Shown here one piece after another: positions 51,504-64,000 of a stretch of DNA of 64,000 nucleotides (position 1 is the first letter of the stretch; each line of letters opens with the position of its first letter). Made by a program: the position numbers and the translations under genes. Where the stretch lies: the NCBI RefSeq assembly GCF_043290135.1, contig NW_027464791.1:62001-126000 (forward strand), read 5' to 3'. This stretch comes from Rhipicephalus microplus (Eukaryota > Arthropoda > Arachnida > Ixodida > Ixodidae). The notes under the pieces are model-generated. The model saw only the letters and a list, made by a program, of their open reading frames with translations. It was not told the DNA's origin and did not search any database.

Positions 51504-54500
51504 AGTTTGTCTCTGTCTTGTGCTCTTGCATCTATTTTCCTAGCTGCCATGGAGCTCGGCTTTTGACTGAAAGACCCGGGTCTGATCATGGTTACGGAGG
51601 GTTCAATTCGATAAAAAAGAAATGTGCGCTGAACGCCGTTCGCTATTAGCTCTCCGGGATACAATTACCCTCAACGTGTCATGTGACACGACGTTGTCAC
51701 AAAGCACGCTGTAAAAATGGTGTAGAAATACAACAGATGGTTCTATCTTTATGGCGAACAAATTCAAAATTATCTCCAAAATTACGCTGCATTAGGTGAT
51801 GGTGGTTTATGAAGATCTTTGAAAGAGGCTACCGTCCTGCAGTGGTCGTAATGTTGTTGATAACGATGCCCGCTTGCAAAACAAATGAATGTGACGTCAG
51901 CAAACAACACATTCACTAAAAGCTTTTTAGGTGTATTTGAATAGGACATTTCTTAACTGCAAAGTTGTGAAGCTGTGCCAACAGCTCAATAATTTAGTAA
52001 TAGACAGCTCACAATTACCACGCTCTTCCACCTGCCAACTACTTGATGCACTTACAGAGTACATCCTGCGTTCATGTACCAGTATTTATGACATCTATTT
52101 GGATCGCCTACCCTAGTTAAACTGTTTAGCTTAACCATGGCTTGACAACAAACAACACATAATAGATGCCGGTCAGGGCTTCTTCCTAAATTACCGGCAC
52201 GCGCCCTCGTCTGGCGTCGCCAATGCCCTGGTTCCACGGACACGCCTTTATACTGCCAGAAAGAAGACGTGCAGAAGAAAACTCGGCCAGCCGAATTTCC
52301 AACGAATAAAAAGCAGTTAAAACAAAGGTAGAAATAAAGTTCCGTCGGTCGCCAAGATGCCATATTTATGGAGGGCCCCCATCACCGCAATACTTCCAGC
52401 GTCTCTCCACATCACGAAGAAAGGCGGACAGCTGTAGGCCCTCGCTATGCACTGTAGACGGTTACACAAAAACGGGTGGTCGGTCCAGGGGGAACATTAA
52501 AAGCGGTCCGCCGCGGCCACTTTCTCTTCCCAGAATACTGATTGCGTTGATCTACCGGGCACAAAGTTAAGCCCGAGGCAGTGCGTACGCCTAGATGTAT
52601 CTATTACGATCGGAGAGGCCTACCTGCCTAATTGTAGCAGCCAACCTCTTCGGCTAACTAACGCCGAAGCTATAGAACCGTTGTTTGTCTGCGCTATGCA
52701 GCCGTACGTGTAGACGCTTCAGGCATGCATACGACGCGTCGGCTCTCCATAGACGAACGCGTGTTTATATTTTTCTTTGCGTTTTTGGATACGAGTCGTC
52801 TGCTGGAGTCGATAGGGGCAGACGACTCCTGGTGGGCCCGCCGCGAGAATTGTGCAGGTGGAACCTCCTTGTTTATTATCGGGCCCTGATTTTCGTTGAA
52901 AAAAATTGTCTGGCCCCCTTTACATTCGCTAGTTAATTATTTTGGCTATGTCTCCGAAATGTTCATTTTGTATCTTCGTTCTTTGGCGGCTTGCTATGAG
53001 ACAGATACCGAGCTGTGTAGAAACACTTTAACCACTTTTTAACAAAAAAAAAGTGGAGCTTCTTAGGCAGCTCTGCTGCAGTACCTTATCAAAAAAAGCA
53101 ATTGTCAAACTAAAATCCAAAAAGTCTGGCAGGACCTAATAACCACGACACAAAACTACGATCAAGGCGTATTAAGTACTATATTACTTAATTTCCAATG
53201 ATGTGTTCAAAACATTTTGCACTATATGATTATTACAAGTTAACATTTGTAGGTTTACTAAAGAGGTAAAATTTCGGCGCACACAAGTACAAAAGTTATA
53301 CTGCCATTTCATGTGAAAAAGTTATGCTGTGCCGCCTCAAAGTGTTCGTTGGTGTTTTGAAAATGGTTTGCAGTCAGTTGATAACATGGCTGCATCTTGA
53401 ATTAAGAATGTAGAAAAATATTCTTGGCACAGAAGACAGTTGAGCTATGTTGCTAGCGACACATCGTAGACGATATGTGTGCAGACAACGACGTGAAAGA
53501 AAAGAGACGCAACTTCGACTTGTTCCCCATCAAAAAAACTTGGCAGGGGGGCAGTGGAAGATAGAGATTTGAAATGATCGGTTGTGGAACGACGAAATGT
53601 CACTAGAGCCAAAGCTGGTTATGATCAGTCATCGCTTACCCACGATGACAAGTAACCACGTGAACAATAGGACTTTTCCTCATGAGACAAGTCGATGTGA
53701 TATGGACATAATATGCCAAGTTGTATTCCCAGATAACGGGAACTTGTCGTTGTAATGAGGTACCGGTGTCGAAACATTGTCTTCAGCAAACCTCTCTGTT
53801 CAACGGTTTCTTATAACCATGGCATTCACGGGAACTTGTTTGTTCTAAAATAAACGTAGGTTTTTTTAAAGGTGTACTTAAGCAGACAATAGAACAGACA
53901 CAAAAGCAAGGGAATAAATAAACTGAATTGAGGCGGTACCTCACAGGCTTCACTCTACTAACAATGAATATCATTACGCTAGGGGAATGCGTACATACGA
54001 AAGTTTGCACGAATAAAAAAAACAGAGTGTTAATCCCATTTCGTCGTTATGACGAATGACATTCCGGCTCGATGTGCTGTCAGCGAGAAAGAAAATCGAC
54101 TCCGCCATTCCCAAAAAGGTTTAGTGTCCCGTTTTCTATCCATCATGGGCCTGTCACATTGGAGACAGACGCGAGTGACAGGTTCGTTTTCATCGCGAGG
54201 AATTCCTTCTTCGTGCAATTAATGACTGACTCTCTAATTAAATGGCAGGCGTCAATTACACACTCATTACCAGTTTCCTCGTTAGGAATGAAGCTCATAG
54301 GAAGACATCACGAATACATCTTCAGATGTGCTTCGGTTTAGGGTGGCCTTGACGGTGTCCCACGACATTCATTTTTTTTTCTGTAAATAAAATGATTCGC
54401 GATAGCAAATAAATGCTTACGTGATCAGAAAATGAACACTTATATAAGGTAAGACTAGATATATTAGGCGAAGTGACCATGACAGGCTCGAAATAGAAAA

Positions 54501-55647
54501 TGTTTCCTCATTAGCACCTAAAATATCAAATCCTAAAATAGATGGAATGCATGGATACATGTAAGGCATAGTAACTCTGCTTTTCTCAAAATTGCTTTTG
54601 AATTTCCATACGGTTTTGCAACCCCATAGGTATCTTACCTGAAGGTGGTAATTTATAGTGTCGTACTTTGATCCCATGCCACATATTACCTAATGGCCTG
54701 TCTTCTTTGTCTTCACCTGTGTGTTTCTTGGCATCTGTTGCGGTGAAGCGGCGACTGAGACGAAGCAGAGGGTAATTTTCGATGTCCTTCAGTCACTACT
54801 CGGTGTTCAGTAAAGAAATGCCATCTTGGCTGGGAACGAAGCAAACGATTCGTCATATGTTTAGCCGTTGCATGTTGCATCTTCGTGAAGACAAATTAGA
54901 TGAGAGTTGAAGGGTGAATGTTGGCTGTCGTGAAAGGGTACGGAATTCTACTGCGGCCAGTTTATGCGTGTTGCTTGTCTCGACGGCCATCGTTTACTGT
55001 TCAAGGCAAGCAGCGCCTCTACCCTAGAAGTGTAAGGGAACAGTATTAAACATTTAGGACAGATTCACACGCGGGAGTTAAATCCCGCTGCTCTGGAGAC
55101 CGAATAGTCACGTGATTAGTTTCATCCGGCGCAGCAGCGGAGACGTCGAATGCACACAGCCGGAGCTACGCTCACGGAATCCTCGTGCATATTCTCGACT
55201 CCTACGCTTATGCGACGCGCCTATGTTGTCATGCAGACAACGCACTGTGAATGAAAACACTACCAATCCACCACCACAACCACTCGACTCTTACACTTTC
55301 ACACGAAGCACATGTGGTGGTTGCCGCGAAACTAAAGCATGTTGATTTCAAGCCGGCAGCCTGCTTCCTAGCCATGCCAATCCGACCAATGTTGACAGAT
55401 ATGACGCTGAATCCTCTCGATCGCGAGCAGACGACCGTCAAAGGGAGGGATCGAAATACATGCGACACATTTCCATACGATACGTGCCGCTAGCGCAGGA
55501 GAGCAGATGAAGCGAGGACGGCACGTTTCGATGACGCGAACGTCACGTGACACGCCGGCCGCTGCGAAAATTCCTATTCCGTTTCCTCGTATGAATCCAC
55601 CTTTCAGAGATCCCTCCAAGTTCTGAAGGTCAGTGTGCGTGTAACAG
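51504..55647. other. Unclassified sequence
   Basis: About 4.1 kb without a recognisable gene, RNA or repeat copy. Open frames reach ~100 codons (52052-52363 minus; 51353-51664 minus overlaps the LINE tail and reads the TTGAAA units as QFQF). It could be intron or intergenic DNA. Confidence 0.35.
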
Positions 55648-55662
55648 TCAACTGAAATGACT

Positions 55663-55718
55663 GCGTCTCTCATAATCATATGGTGATTTTGGGAAGTTAA
55701 ACCCCACATATCAATCAA
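55663..55718 (+). mobile_element. 56 bp 5'-truncated Ruka-type SINE
   Basis: GCGTCTCTCATAATCATATG…TTGGGAAGTTAAACCCC…TATCAATCAA is the last part of the SINE. The perfect 15 bp duplication TCAACTGAAATGACT flanks it (55648-55662 and 55719-55733). Confidence 0.92.
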
Positions 55719-55733
55719 TCAACTGAAATGACT

Positions 55734-57849
55734 CGTCACAGACACAACGAATATTGTTTTTCTGACAAGTACAAGGAGTGATTTTCAAGCAGGTTAGCAA
55801 CCAATATCAGGAACCTTATCGTCACGAAATTCAATTGAGTTACCGTCTTCAAGGTGAGATGTGTGTTTTTGATAACGGAATGCAGTGGTATACAACGTAT
55901 AAACATGTGCAATGGTCTTTTTCATGGAAATAGAACGATTGGGATAATGACCTACAGTGATATACACTGCTGAGAGAATAGTAATTTTTTCTTCCTCCAT
56001 CGTGCCATGTTCAATATCATAGTTCCGTTCATCTCGTGGGGAAGTAGTCTCGGCCAACTTCGAATTTTTTAACACCGAACTTGTTCTTGGTCGAGTTCTT
56101 GAGGCCCTGCATCCGTGGTGACGCTAGTGGGCATCAGAAAAAGCTATGCACCGCAGACATCAGGTATCTCACCAGAGGTCCTCAAAAAGTAAAGGCCTCT
56201 ATTCATAACTGGTCCGCTGAAATGAAAAATATCTTGTCATACAATAAAGCATGTTATTGACGATACTTTCACTGCTTTTAACATCGTGTGCTCATCGCGT
56301 ATCATCATTTACAGTACATGCACAGCCCACTAAGCTGCTTCTACAAATAATTGCTTGCACTTGCAATGAATAGCATAGTATTGCTAAAGCAATGGCTTTC
56401 GTTGTGATGTTTGATGCCTGAACAATGTAAAATCAACGTTTTTTTTCTTCAACGGCATACATTTCAATTTTGTGATACTACTTGCTCGTTGGAACATTCT
56501 ATTACAGGAGGAACCTTGCCGACGATGATCGCCACCTGGACCTCTGATAAGGAGACGGTGTAGTTTTCAAACTAACGAGCAGTCGATTTATTCATCCTTC
56601 ATGTTCATCAGCAAAGAAATTGTCTATACCACGGCATTCTATACAAGAATGACCTGCATTGCTTACAAGACAATGCTTCGAAACTAAAACTTGTCGAAGT
56701 GCAACACCCAAATGAAATGCCAGGAACAACAAATAAACCACACGCATAAGCGAAGATGACAGAGTGCAGATCCCTGCTGTGGGATCTTTACCGGTCAGGT
56801 CAACAGCTTTCTGTCACGCCTAGCGTTCTTCTGCAAGAAGACAACGGGGTCATTTTCTTTTCTCGTGAGAAAACGTGAAAAAAATGGGACCGTTGTAGTT
56901 TACGGTTTCTTTTTGGAGGGACAGCTATCACGTCAAAAGTAAACTGTTCACGACCATCTTAACACGAGAAAGCGGTCTTGTGGAGTAAAGCTTGGGAAAT
57001 GCGGAGCGACGCATGATTGAACTACGCAGCGGGAACTTTAGGAGACGAGACGAACGTCAGCGGGACACCACGCGGAGTATTATACACGCCGTCTGCCAAG
57101 TTGTCATCTGCTTTGTCGTCTGCTTTATCGTATGCACTCGTGGTCATACTGGTTGAGAGTCTCCGCGACGCCCTGGCTTCTGTAGATGCTTCTGTTCCCA
57201 CAGACCCTGGATGGCGAGAACTCGAAAATCGGTCGCATCTACACGGGGTGAAACAACGTCTCCCGTTTTCGCTGGCCTCAGTATTCCTGACTCGGAGCTG
57301 TTTCCTGCAGAGGTCAGTGGACCGCTTCTCTCACCTTGACCGAAATTATCGGAGCGCGATCTTTATCGATTGGGTCCTGGCTGACAACTGTCGAGATGAC
57401 AGAAGGCGTGGGCCTCCTTGTTCCTTCTCACAGCGTTTTTTGTTAGCCTGTAGGTGGTTAACGTGTAAGCCAGATTCTAATTTGATTTTGGAAGACATTG
57501 CCGATAGGACTTCAAAGAGAAGTGCGCTGTACGTGAGATAAGAGATCGACAAAAATCTCGTTCTTCGGAGGACAAGACCTGCATCTGAGCGGTGACGCAT
57601 TCCACCCAGGCTCACTCGATCCACTCGATCACACATCGACGCTTGGGAAATTTCTCATGCCGTGAGGCCAACATTTCGTCGAGCTCAACACGTGCACATA
57701 CGTAATATTTCCTCTCCGAAATTTCAACTTGGCACACAGCAAGGACATGCATTTTCTGTTTTCACTAGCCTCAGTAGCCTCATGTTCAATGACCTCTGGG
57801 GGTCTGACATTGACATCGTTTGTCTTTTACTGAAATAGTGTAGGGATAT
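55734..57849. other. Unclassified sequence with a 174-codon ORF
   Basis: The plus-strand frame 57017-57541 (MNYAAGTLGDETNVSGTPRG…) is unrecognised. It has Ser/Ala-rich and Arg-rich parts but no motif or supporting promoter or splice context. The remainder is AT-rich and featureless. Confidence 0.25.
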
Positions 57850-58035
57850 CTGGCGTTTTACTTGCCGAAACTATGAATTGACATCAGAAACGCTATGGAG
57901 GAGGGAACCGAGAATTTCGACCATCTGGTGTTCCTTAATGTGCACTTTTACCACACATGACGCGGGCCTCTATCTAATTTTGCCTCAATCAAAATGCAGG
58001 CGTTTCAGATGAGACGAACTTGCTACCTTCGGGCC
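57850..58035 (-). mobile_element. Very diverged Ruka-like SINE remnant
   Basis: AGAAACGCTATGGAGGAGG…GAATTTCGACCATCTGGTG…CCTTAATGTGCAC…CGCGGGCCTC…TTTTGCCTCAATC follow the SINE body in order, with heavy substitution. The tRNA-derived part is not recognisable. No duplication found. Confidence 0.6.
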
Positions 58036-58725
58036 AGGAGCCGTGTACTATAACGACCATAACTCGACGGCGGATGTCACCTATATTTAAAAGAAAATAC
58101 ATTAGGGAATGGACCTATCGTGGTGATTTTCTTCTGTGGCTGTGGCGTTATACCGCTCAACAAATGGTTGTGGGTGCAATTGCCGGTAGCGCCTTTCCGA
58201 TGTACACGAGCAGGAAGACTCTCGGGAGATAATATTTGAGCACTATAGCAACAAGAAAACACGCCGAGTCCTGTTATGACAGCCTATGTGAATATTAACG
58301 TAAATATGCATGTGTTGAACTTGGTTAACCACTACAACTGACTTTGGTCTGACGTGTGTTAGTTGAAGTGTATTGAAGTCGTTTTACAAACTCCATGTGT
58401 GAGCTTGAAGTGGTCGCTCTGTTCCGCCTCCAAAACTTCGTAAACTGGCAACCACATCTATGCAGCGGTGGGCTAAGCCTTAGTACAGTTTGATGAAGAT
58501 CATCCTTAACTCAGATGTGTGCTGGGCTGACTAGTATAATGCGCCAATGCGGCAATACCATCGCATACGAGAACCCACGTAATTGAAAATGAATGTCATG
58601 TGATGTATATTTCCGCGTTACTCTTGTCGCAACCAATAAGCTAGTCCTTAACTTTGGTGATTACATATGGTAGCCACATGTCGTCACCAAAACTCGCCAT
58701 GTGGTCCCTCATGCAAAGTAGCGGA
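58036..58725. other. Unclassified sequence
   Basis: No recognised feature. Confidence 0.35.
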
Positions 58726-58920
58726 CGGGGCTAGCTGGTCGTGCATACGTGAGATTAACAGCGAAACAACACGACTGCAGAGGAAACCACATGAACGAGA
58801 GCTTTCCCTTCGATAAAATTCCAGTCGGAAGTCAGCGCTTCCCATGTGTGTTTCATTTCTGTGGCCTTGTTTTTTTTTCGTGCTTTCATTCATACGTTTT
58901 CCATGCATTAGCTAGTGCCG
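58726..58920 (+). repeat. Foldback element, family F member 3 (diverged)
   Basis: GGGGCTAGCTGGTCGTGCAT (58727 onward) opens a left arm to ~58792 (AACAGCGAAACAACACGACT, GCAGAGGAAACCACATG). The right arm (~58843-58916) is its imperfect reverse complement (CCATGTGTGTTTCATTTCTG, TTTTCGTGCTTTCATTCATACG, ATGCATTAGCTAG). The loop is ~50 nt. Stem wording and head resemble members 1 and 2, but divergence is larger and the alignment needs checking. Confidence 0.55.
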
Positions 58921-60334
58921 ACTCATAAGTACAGTGACAGCCAGTTTTTTTTCTTTCTCAGTTGACTGTATTGACCCACCTCATTGTTTTCTGCACTTGA
59001 GCTCTTTTCACAGAATCGGAGGCACCGCAGCTTTCTGTATGTCTCTCGTGGTTTCAAAGAGCCGCTTTCGAGATCGGTCAACGTTATACCGAGTGAGCGT
59101 GTCGAATAATGACATCATCATATTGGGCCACGTAAAAAAGGCCCTAATGACGCCACAGTGACGTCACAAAATTTGGCATGTGGCCATCATGATAATAATG
59201 TATTACTATTTGCTGCAACACTTCATGCCAATGCCGACGCCATTTCGCTGGTCGTTTTAGCTGTTCGATGAGACATCTGGGGATTTCGCCTTAATAGAAG
59301 ATCGCGAATATCATGCATGCATTCACTTCACAGGTACAAAACAAGCACGAAATGAACGAGACGCATCTGACCAGGCATCTATTACAATGTCTTAAAGACA
59401 TGTTTCAACTTCAAGGGTGAGCGGGAAGCTGCCAGTTTGCCCACAAAGCGAAAGCTTATTACACTGGCTACCGCAGTTGCGAGAATACGTGCCGAGTTGT
59501 CCAAGCAGTTTGATGGAGAGCCACTCTCTCCCTCGCGGTTCGGGAGCCTTGTAATTCTATAGGATTTTCACGGTCCTGCACGCGGATGGGACGCCGTCTT
59601 GCGTGTCTAATTCGGTAGGTGTGTCTTCGGGAGAACCTCGTATGCACGTATGCGACTTGGGGCACGGTAGCGGCTCTTCGCGGCCGCGGACGAGTGGAAA
59701 ATTGAGACGACAAATCACGCTGGGTGACGTGGCGCTGACAGCGGGAAACTGAGGACTATCATTACGTTGAAGGCGAGGCTGCAGCTCCCTGAAGTACGCA
59801 AACGCGTTCTAGTTGTACATGCTTTGCGTCTGCAAAGCCAATCAGATTGTGTACGAGGATTTCACAGCCTTTTTTTTTTTTTACACAAGCGACTTTGTTT
59901 GTTTCTTGAAGTACGCAAAAAGCACGTTTGTTGTGGGTGGTGTGGTGTGTGTGCGTGTTGTGTCTGTGTGTGTGTTTTGTGTCCGTGAAGCCAGCGCACG
60001 TTGGTTGCTTATCTTAAGATGTCTGCGCATGCGTGAATCAGTAAACTTCCTCGCAGAAACGGCAGGAGGCGTTACGTTTACGCAACGTTGGTTACTGCTC
60101 TGCGAAGTGCGTCAGGCTGTACGTGTTTATATATCGCACGGTTCTGGCATCTGTGTGCGTTTCTGTTTATGCACGTTCACGTGAGTGCCCGCCTGTCGGT
60201 GTACAGTACGAATATAGCGGTATACGTGACTGCTGCTGCGGATGTGGGTCAGGGTGTGCGTTGCGCCGAGGTAAGACAGATAAAGCAAATAACCGAACTT
60301 ACTCGAATGTAACGCAAGCATTTTCCAGATTTGT
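58921..60334. other. Unclassified sequence
   Basis: A GT-rich stretch lies at ~59935-59982. A short GTGACGTCA-type motif cluster lies near 59140-59170. Overlapping frames up to ~120 codons at 59767-60350 show no recognisable domain. Confidence 0.3.
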
Positions 60335-60348
60335 GGCTACATATACCT

Positions 60349-60582
60349 GATATGTGAGATTTAACGTGCCAAAACCACCGTATGATTATGAGAGACGTCG
60401 TAGGGGGTGGCTCCGCAAATTTTGACCACCTGGGGCTCTTTAACGTGCACCCAAATATGAGCACGTGGGCCTACAGCATTTTCGCCTCCATCAAAAATGC
60501 AGCCGCCGCCACCGAGATTCGATCCCGCGACCTGCAGGTAAGCAGTCGAGTACCATAGCCACTAGAGTACCACGACGGAGCT
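60349..60582 (-). mobile_element. Ruka-type SINE
   Basis: A full-length copy (TGATATGTGAGATTTAACGT…GAGACGTCGTAGGGGG…GAGATTCGATCCCGCGACC…CACTAGAGTACCACGACGG). The flanks GGCTACATATACCT (60335-60348) and GGCTATATACCT (60584-60595) look like a target-site duplication with a small indel. Confidence 0.88.
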
Positions 60583-60595
60583 TGGCTATATACCT

Positions 60596-62391
60596 AACTT
60601 CAACACTAGCATTACATTTGCATACTGAGATAACTGTGTTTTTTTTTTTTTTTCAGGAAGCCATGAAAAGTAACCCCACTGTTACACTTGTGGTCGCAAT
60701 ATAACCGACTAAATACGGTATCATGCGTAACGGTCAACCAATTGAAATAGTGTCAGGCTCTTGTTTTTGTTTCGTTCGTTTAGCTTTTGGGCTGTAATAA
60801 GTACGCGGTTTTAACAATCACGGTACCAGTGTACCGATCACAGTTTTAGCGCCCCATCTGAAGATGTTCATCACCATCACGGGAGGAAGTATATCGAAGC
60901 TTTCAAAACTGTCCATTTCAGGCATCCGCCAAAGACGTATGGTTAGATACAGCATTCGTGTGCACCTCTACCTGCCACTGTACTCATAGCTAAAGGTCAA
61001 CTTTTCGAAGGAGCCCGATAACAATCTCAGTGATTGTTGGGCGTTCCGTGCAACTGCCACGTGTGTTCCGCGTTTGACCTCTCGCTCTTCTCCGCCGTTG
61101 AGGAGCTTTTCACACTCGGTCATGGCTTGGCTTGGATTTTGTTGACCATTTGTTTTTTTTTTTTCAGGCGAGAAACTTGTTTTTCTTTCTCTTTATGTCG
61201 CTTTCTGCTTGACCGATAGTTTTTCCTTCCTAACTGGGGTGGTCCACCTCCCAAAAGCTCTCTCGAAATGCGTGTGCATTTTGTCTTTCTTCCTTTCTTT
61301 TTTCTTTCTTTCTTTCTAGTTCTTTCTTGGCCTTTTCCTTTTTTCGCTATAAAAGGCACATAAAGAGGACCGGTGACGCTACTTCAGCATGGACGGAAAA
61401 CGTCGCCGATTCGTAATTGAAGTTCATTAGAACACAGGAGCTAAACGTTATAACGAAGCACGGAGCCTGGAACTTGCAATTATTTCTCAGAGACAGCCAG
61501 AAATCAAACCCTTTTTTCTCAGAAAATGAAGTCATATACCCAAATTATGCGTCATACACCTTATGTCCACTAATGTTCACTGATATTGTGCATCGCGAGT
61601 CACATAGTTTTCGTGACCTCCGTGGGATGACGCCACGTGCCTGCATGGGCTAAAGTGCCTTGAAAAGCTAAAGTTGCACCAACTTCGCCACGTCGCCTCT
61701 TCCTCCTTTTCCAGCAGCTGCAGCAACGTCACGAATGGCCATTTTTCCATAAGGCTAATTAGCACACTTTTTTCCAAGAACAACGTGGACAACATGGAAA
61801 TTCGGTTCTGACAAGTGCTTCATATATATGCACCCATGCTTACCCAGAAAGACACAAAAATAAAATACCAGGCCCTAAAACTTACCCAATGTCAAGTTTT
61901 GTGCACTTAACACTAAAATAATTGCCACACGTGTACAAATGAGCTTAACAGTTCATGCTTCAATGTCCACGAAACACAATATACGCATAAAATGATGTAT
62001 TTTTTCGAAATAAATTTAGTTACGAGCGTAACGAGTGTCATGTCCGTCTGATCTCTGCTATAAAGCGCGCCAATTAACCCTACGGTAAAATGATCAGCCA
62101 CCAATCAGTCCAGCACTCAATATTATTGAGCCATGAATGGCACCACTTTAGTTATTTCTAGGGACTTTAGCACGAGCACCAGTGATACCGACCTTTGGGC
62201 CGGTCCCCTTTTTTTGGGAGAAAAAAAAAGTATTGGTGATCATCATCATCACTCTCAAAGTAGGCCGCCCGTTCGAAAAAGAAGAGAGAGAGAGAAAGTG
62301 CTCAAGGACATGACGTGCGCAAGCAGAGGAACGTGTCTCAGTGCTTCGTTGTGATCCACCTCACTGCGTAGCTTTCAGCGTGGTCGCTTGT

Positions 62392-62427
<36 letters not shown>

Positions 62428-63025
62428 CGCTTGAATACGTTGGACAAGTTCCTGCAACTCTACTCGTGCTTGATAAATTCTGAAAACGTTTGTGCCATGA
62501 GATTCCCGAAGCGTCATGCAGTGATGGACAGACTATTTAGTTACAGCTCATACAAATGTTACGAGGCCCCTTTGACGCAAATAAAACATCTTTTCATCTA
62601 CACACTCGGTAAACCTGCAACCGAAGAATATATAATATTCCTTTTTCGAACAAACAGCGTCAATCTTGATCAAGATTCTTGACAAGGGCTGTCACTGAAA
62701 CGAGTGTTTCCACAAGCGAATGAATAATTATAATGACTAACAATTGTCATTAGAAAAGGTGCAATCGATTTTCATAGGTACGAGGGAGAACAGCTGCATT
62801 CTTTCACAAAAAACAAGCCTGCTTGTTGAAACCTTCGCTCCATGAACGCCTCTGTCCAAGAATTTTCATTCTTAAAAATTTCCACGTTCCCCTGAACTTA
62901 TTCTGTCTTATTGTGGTTTCCTACAACCATCTTCAGCAATCAAGAAATAGCGAAGAAATGGCCTTAGGCCAGGCAGATAGCACGTGGGCAAGATGACCAC
63001 TGGTCATGAAGAGTAACCGCTTGGA
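60596..63025. other. Unclassified sequence with simple repeats
   Basis: It contains a TTTC-rich polypyrimidine stretch (~61285-61345), poly-T runs (60640, 61150) and two GA arrays (62281-62298 and 62394-62424). No gene recognised. Confidence 0.35.
62394..62424 (+). repeat. GA dinucleotide microsatellite
   Basis: Pure (GA)n. A shorter impure GA tract occurs ~110 bp upstream. Confidence 0.95.
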
Positions 63026-63029
63026 GTCA

Positions 63030-63225
63030 AAGAGGAGGCAAGCGCGTGATGGGTAGACAGAAAGATGGGTGGGTAGATAAGATTAGGAAGTTTGCAGGTA
63101 AACGTGACAGATGCAGAAAGCACAGGGCCGGGGTGACTGGCACTACACGTACGGCAGAGGCCTTTGCTCTGCAGTAGGTGCAGTCGGGCTGATGAAGAAA
63201 ATGAAGATGATGATGTGTGATCAAT
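63030..63225 (+). pseudogene. 3'-terminal fragment of an RTE LINE
   Basis: The plus-strand peptide KRVMGRQKDGWVDKIRKFAG…TAEAFALQ-stop matches the C-terminus of the RTE at 10.7 kb (KRVRGRQKIRWADEMKKFAG…MGEAFVLQWT). It is followed by GGGCTGATGAAG and GATGATGATG, the typical RTE 3' tail. It is truncated 5' of the last ~55 codons and is non-functional. Confidence 0.85.
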
Positions 63226-64000
63226 TACCCTACGCTGGGGACTGCAAGAAGAGCATAGAATGGTTACAGAAAAGACGAAAAGAAAGAAGGAAATGATCGG
63301 TAAGTGCGATGATGTGTAGGAGGTGGTGGCACTGCGCAGCAGTCACAGAAGCAGCGCAAAAACACGTTGCGTGCGAAAGGCCTTCCGTAAGGGACGATTG
63401 GGATACAACAATCGGCTGAGAAAAAGACAATGACTCTAGTCTTTCAGTTGCCTCAGACAAATGAGTAAGAGACCATGTGACATCCTTAAGCGAAGCTGTT
63501 AAAGCTATAGCCGTAATGTGTCCGACCCTATCCCTAAAAAAAACCGCGATGCACTGTTGCCTAGCAACCACTCACCTCGCACAGCTGGTGTGATGTCTTG
63601 TAAATCCACGTTTGTGCCGGGCAACAACTTTGTAGCAACTGCGCCCGAGCTAAGAAACAAAAAATTACACCGTGTCGATTCAATCGCTGCGATGAGTCTC
63701 CATAAAGAGGTGCGCTCTCCCGAGGAGGAGGCTGGTATCGCCCGGCGAGGCTCGCTGTGTTGAAGGACAGAAAACGGCCATGATAAACCGATCCCGATTA
63801 AACGCTACTACGAACGAAAAAATTATTCGCCGATATAGTTAGGTACCATGGCATCAGAACCTCCAAATGGCAGAGTTCAACCACGATGTACCATAGGAAA
63901 TTATGAAATCAACCAGCTTTGGCGTTGCGTGACCTAGCAGAGACAGCATGCATTCGTGTTTTCGCTTTGAACAGCCCTCACTGTTGCACCAATCACACCG
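63226..64000. other. Unclassified sequence
   Basis: No recognised gene or repeat to the end of the window. Confidence 0.35.

Noticed and set aside
52440..52690. Possible rRNA-like fragment (CTACCGGGCACAAAG, GAAGC-type words)
   Set aside because: I could not match it to any conserved rRNA core segment. The similarity is only to short words.
57017..57541. 174-codon plus frame
   Set aside because: No motif, promoter or splice context, and composition like the surrounding DNA. Not called as a gene.

Overview
The window looks like nuclear, non-coding DNA of a metastriate hard tick, most likely Rhipicephalus or a close relative. The main evidence is a tRNA-derived SINE matching the described tick family Ruka. 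It is present in about a dozen clear copies, most of them bounded by target-site duplications of 9-16 bp. The other interspersed repeats (RTE-type and CR1/L2-type LINEs, a BEL/Pao LTR element, Ty3/gypsy scraps, AG/CA/TA microsatellites) fit the same setting. No tRNA, rRNA, CRISPR array or bacterial operon is visible, and I could not recognise any complete host protein-coding gene. Nearly every coding-looking segment belongs to a transposable element. The species call is inference from repeat content.

Layout. 0.4-4.0 kb: a decayed BEL/Pao retrotransposon with two ~143 bp LTRs, relics of Gag, protease and integrase, and a SINE inside. 5.3-10.2 kb: three more SINEs, copy 1 of a ~0.8 kb dispersed repeat, and a composite tRNA-headed/minisatellite element. 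10.6-13.4 kb: a 5'-truncated RTE LINE with a long intact reverse-transcriptase frame, flanked at both ends by pieces of other RTE copies in the same orientation. 14-24 kb: a TA array, copy 2 of the dispersed repeat, SINE fragments, a degenerate ~255 bp tandem duplication and a second minisatellite element. 23.9-24.4 kb: two tandem arrays; the second carries three perfect heat-shock-element motifs above a correctly spaced TATA box and initiator on the minus strand. 26-31 kb: gypsy integrase and LINE RNase H scraps, a near-perfect 46 bp foldback palindrome, and a nest in which an old SINE is split by a terminal-inverted-repeat element that itself holds a younger SINE.

32-46 kb: more SINEs, a second foldback, a dead LINE RT and long unclassified stretches. 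46.7-51.5 kb: an apparently complete two-ORF LINE with a 5' region of identical 246 bp monomers, a coiled-coil/FP-C ORF1, an endonuclease/RT ORF2, a 3' stem-loop and a TTGAAA-type tail. It is probably the youngest autonomous element here. 51.5-64 kb: mostly unclassified sequence with three SINE copies or relics, one truncated intact SINE, a third foldback and an RTE 3' end.

How the parts relate. The autonomous LINEs are the likely source of the enzymes that mobilise the SINEs. The most noteworthy signals are (i) a foldback family of three members sharing a box-A-like head, (ii) the heat-shock-element/TATA/initiator arrangement near 24.2 kb, (iii) the monomer-driven complete LINE, and (iv) two unclassified dispersed repeat families, one of them represented twice within 8 kb.
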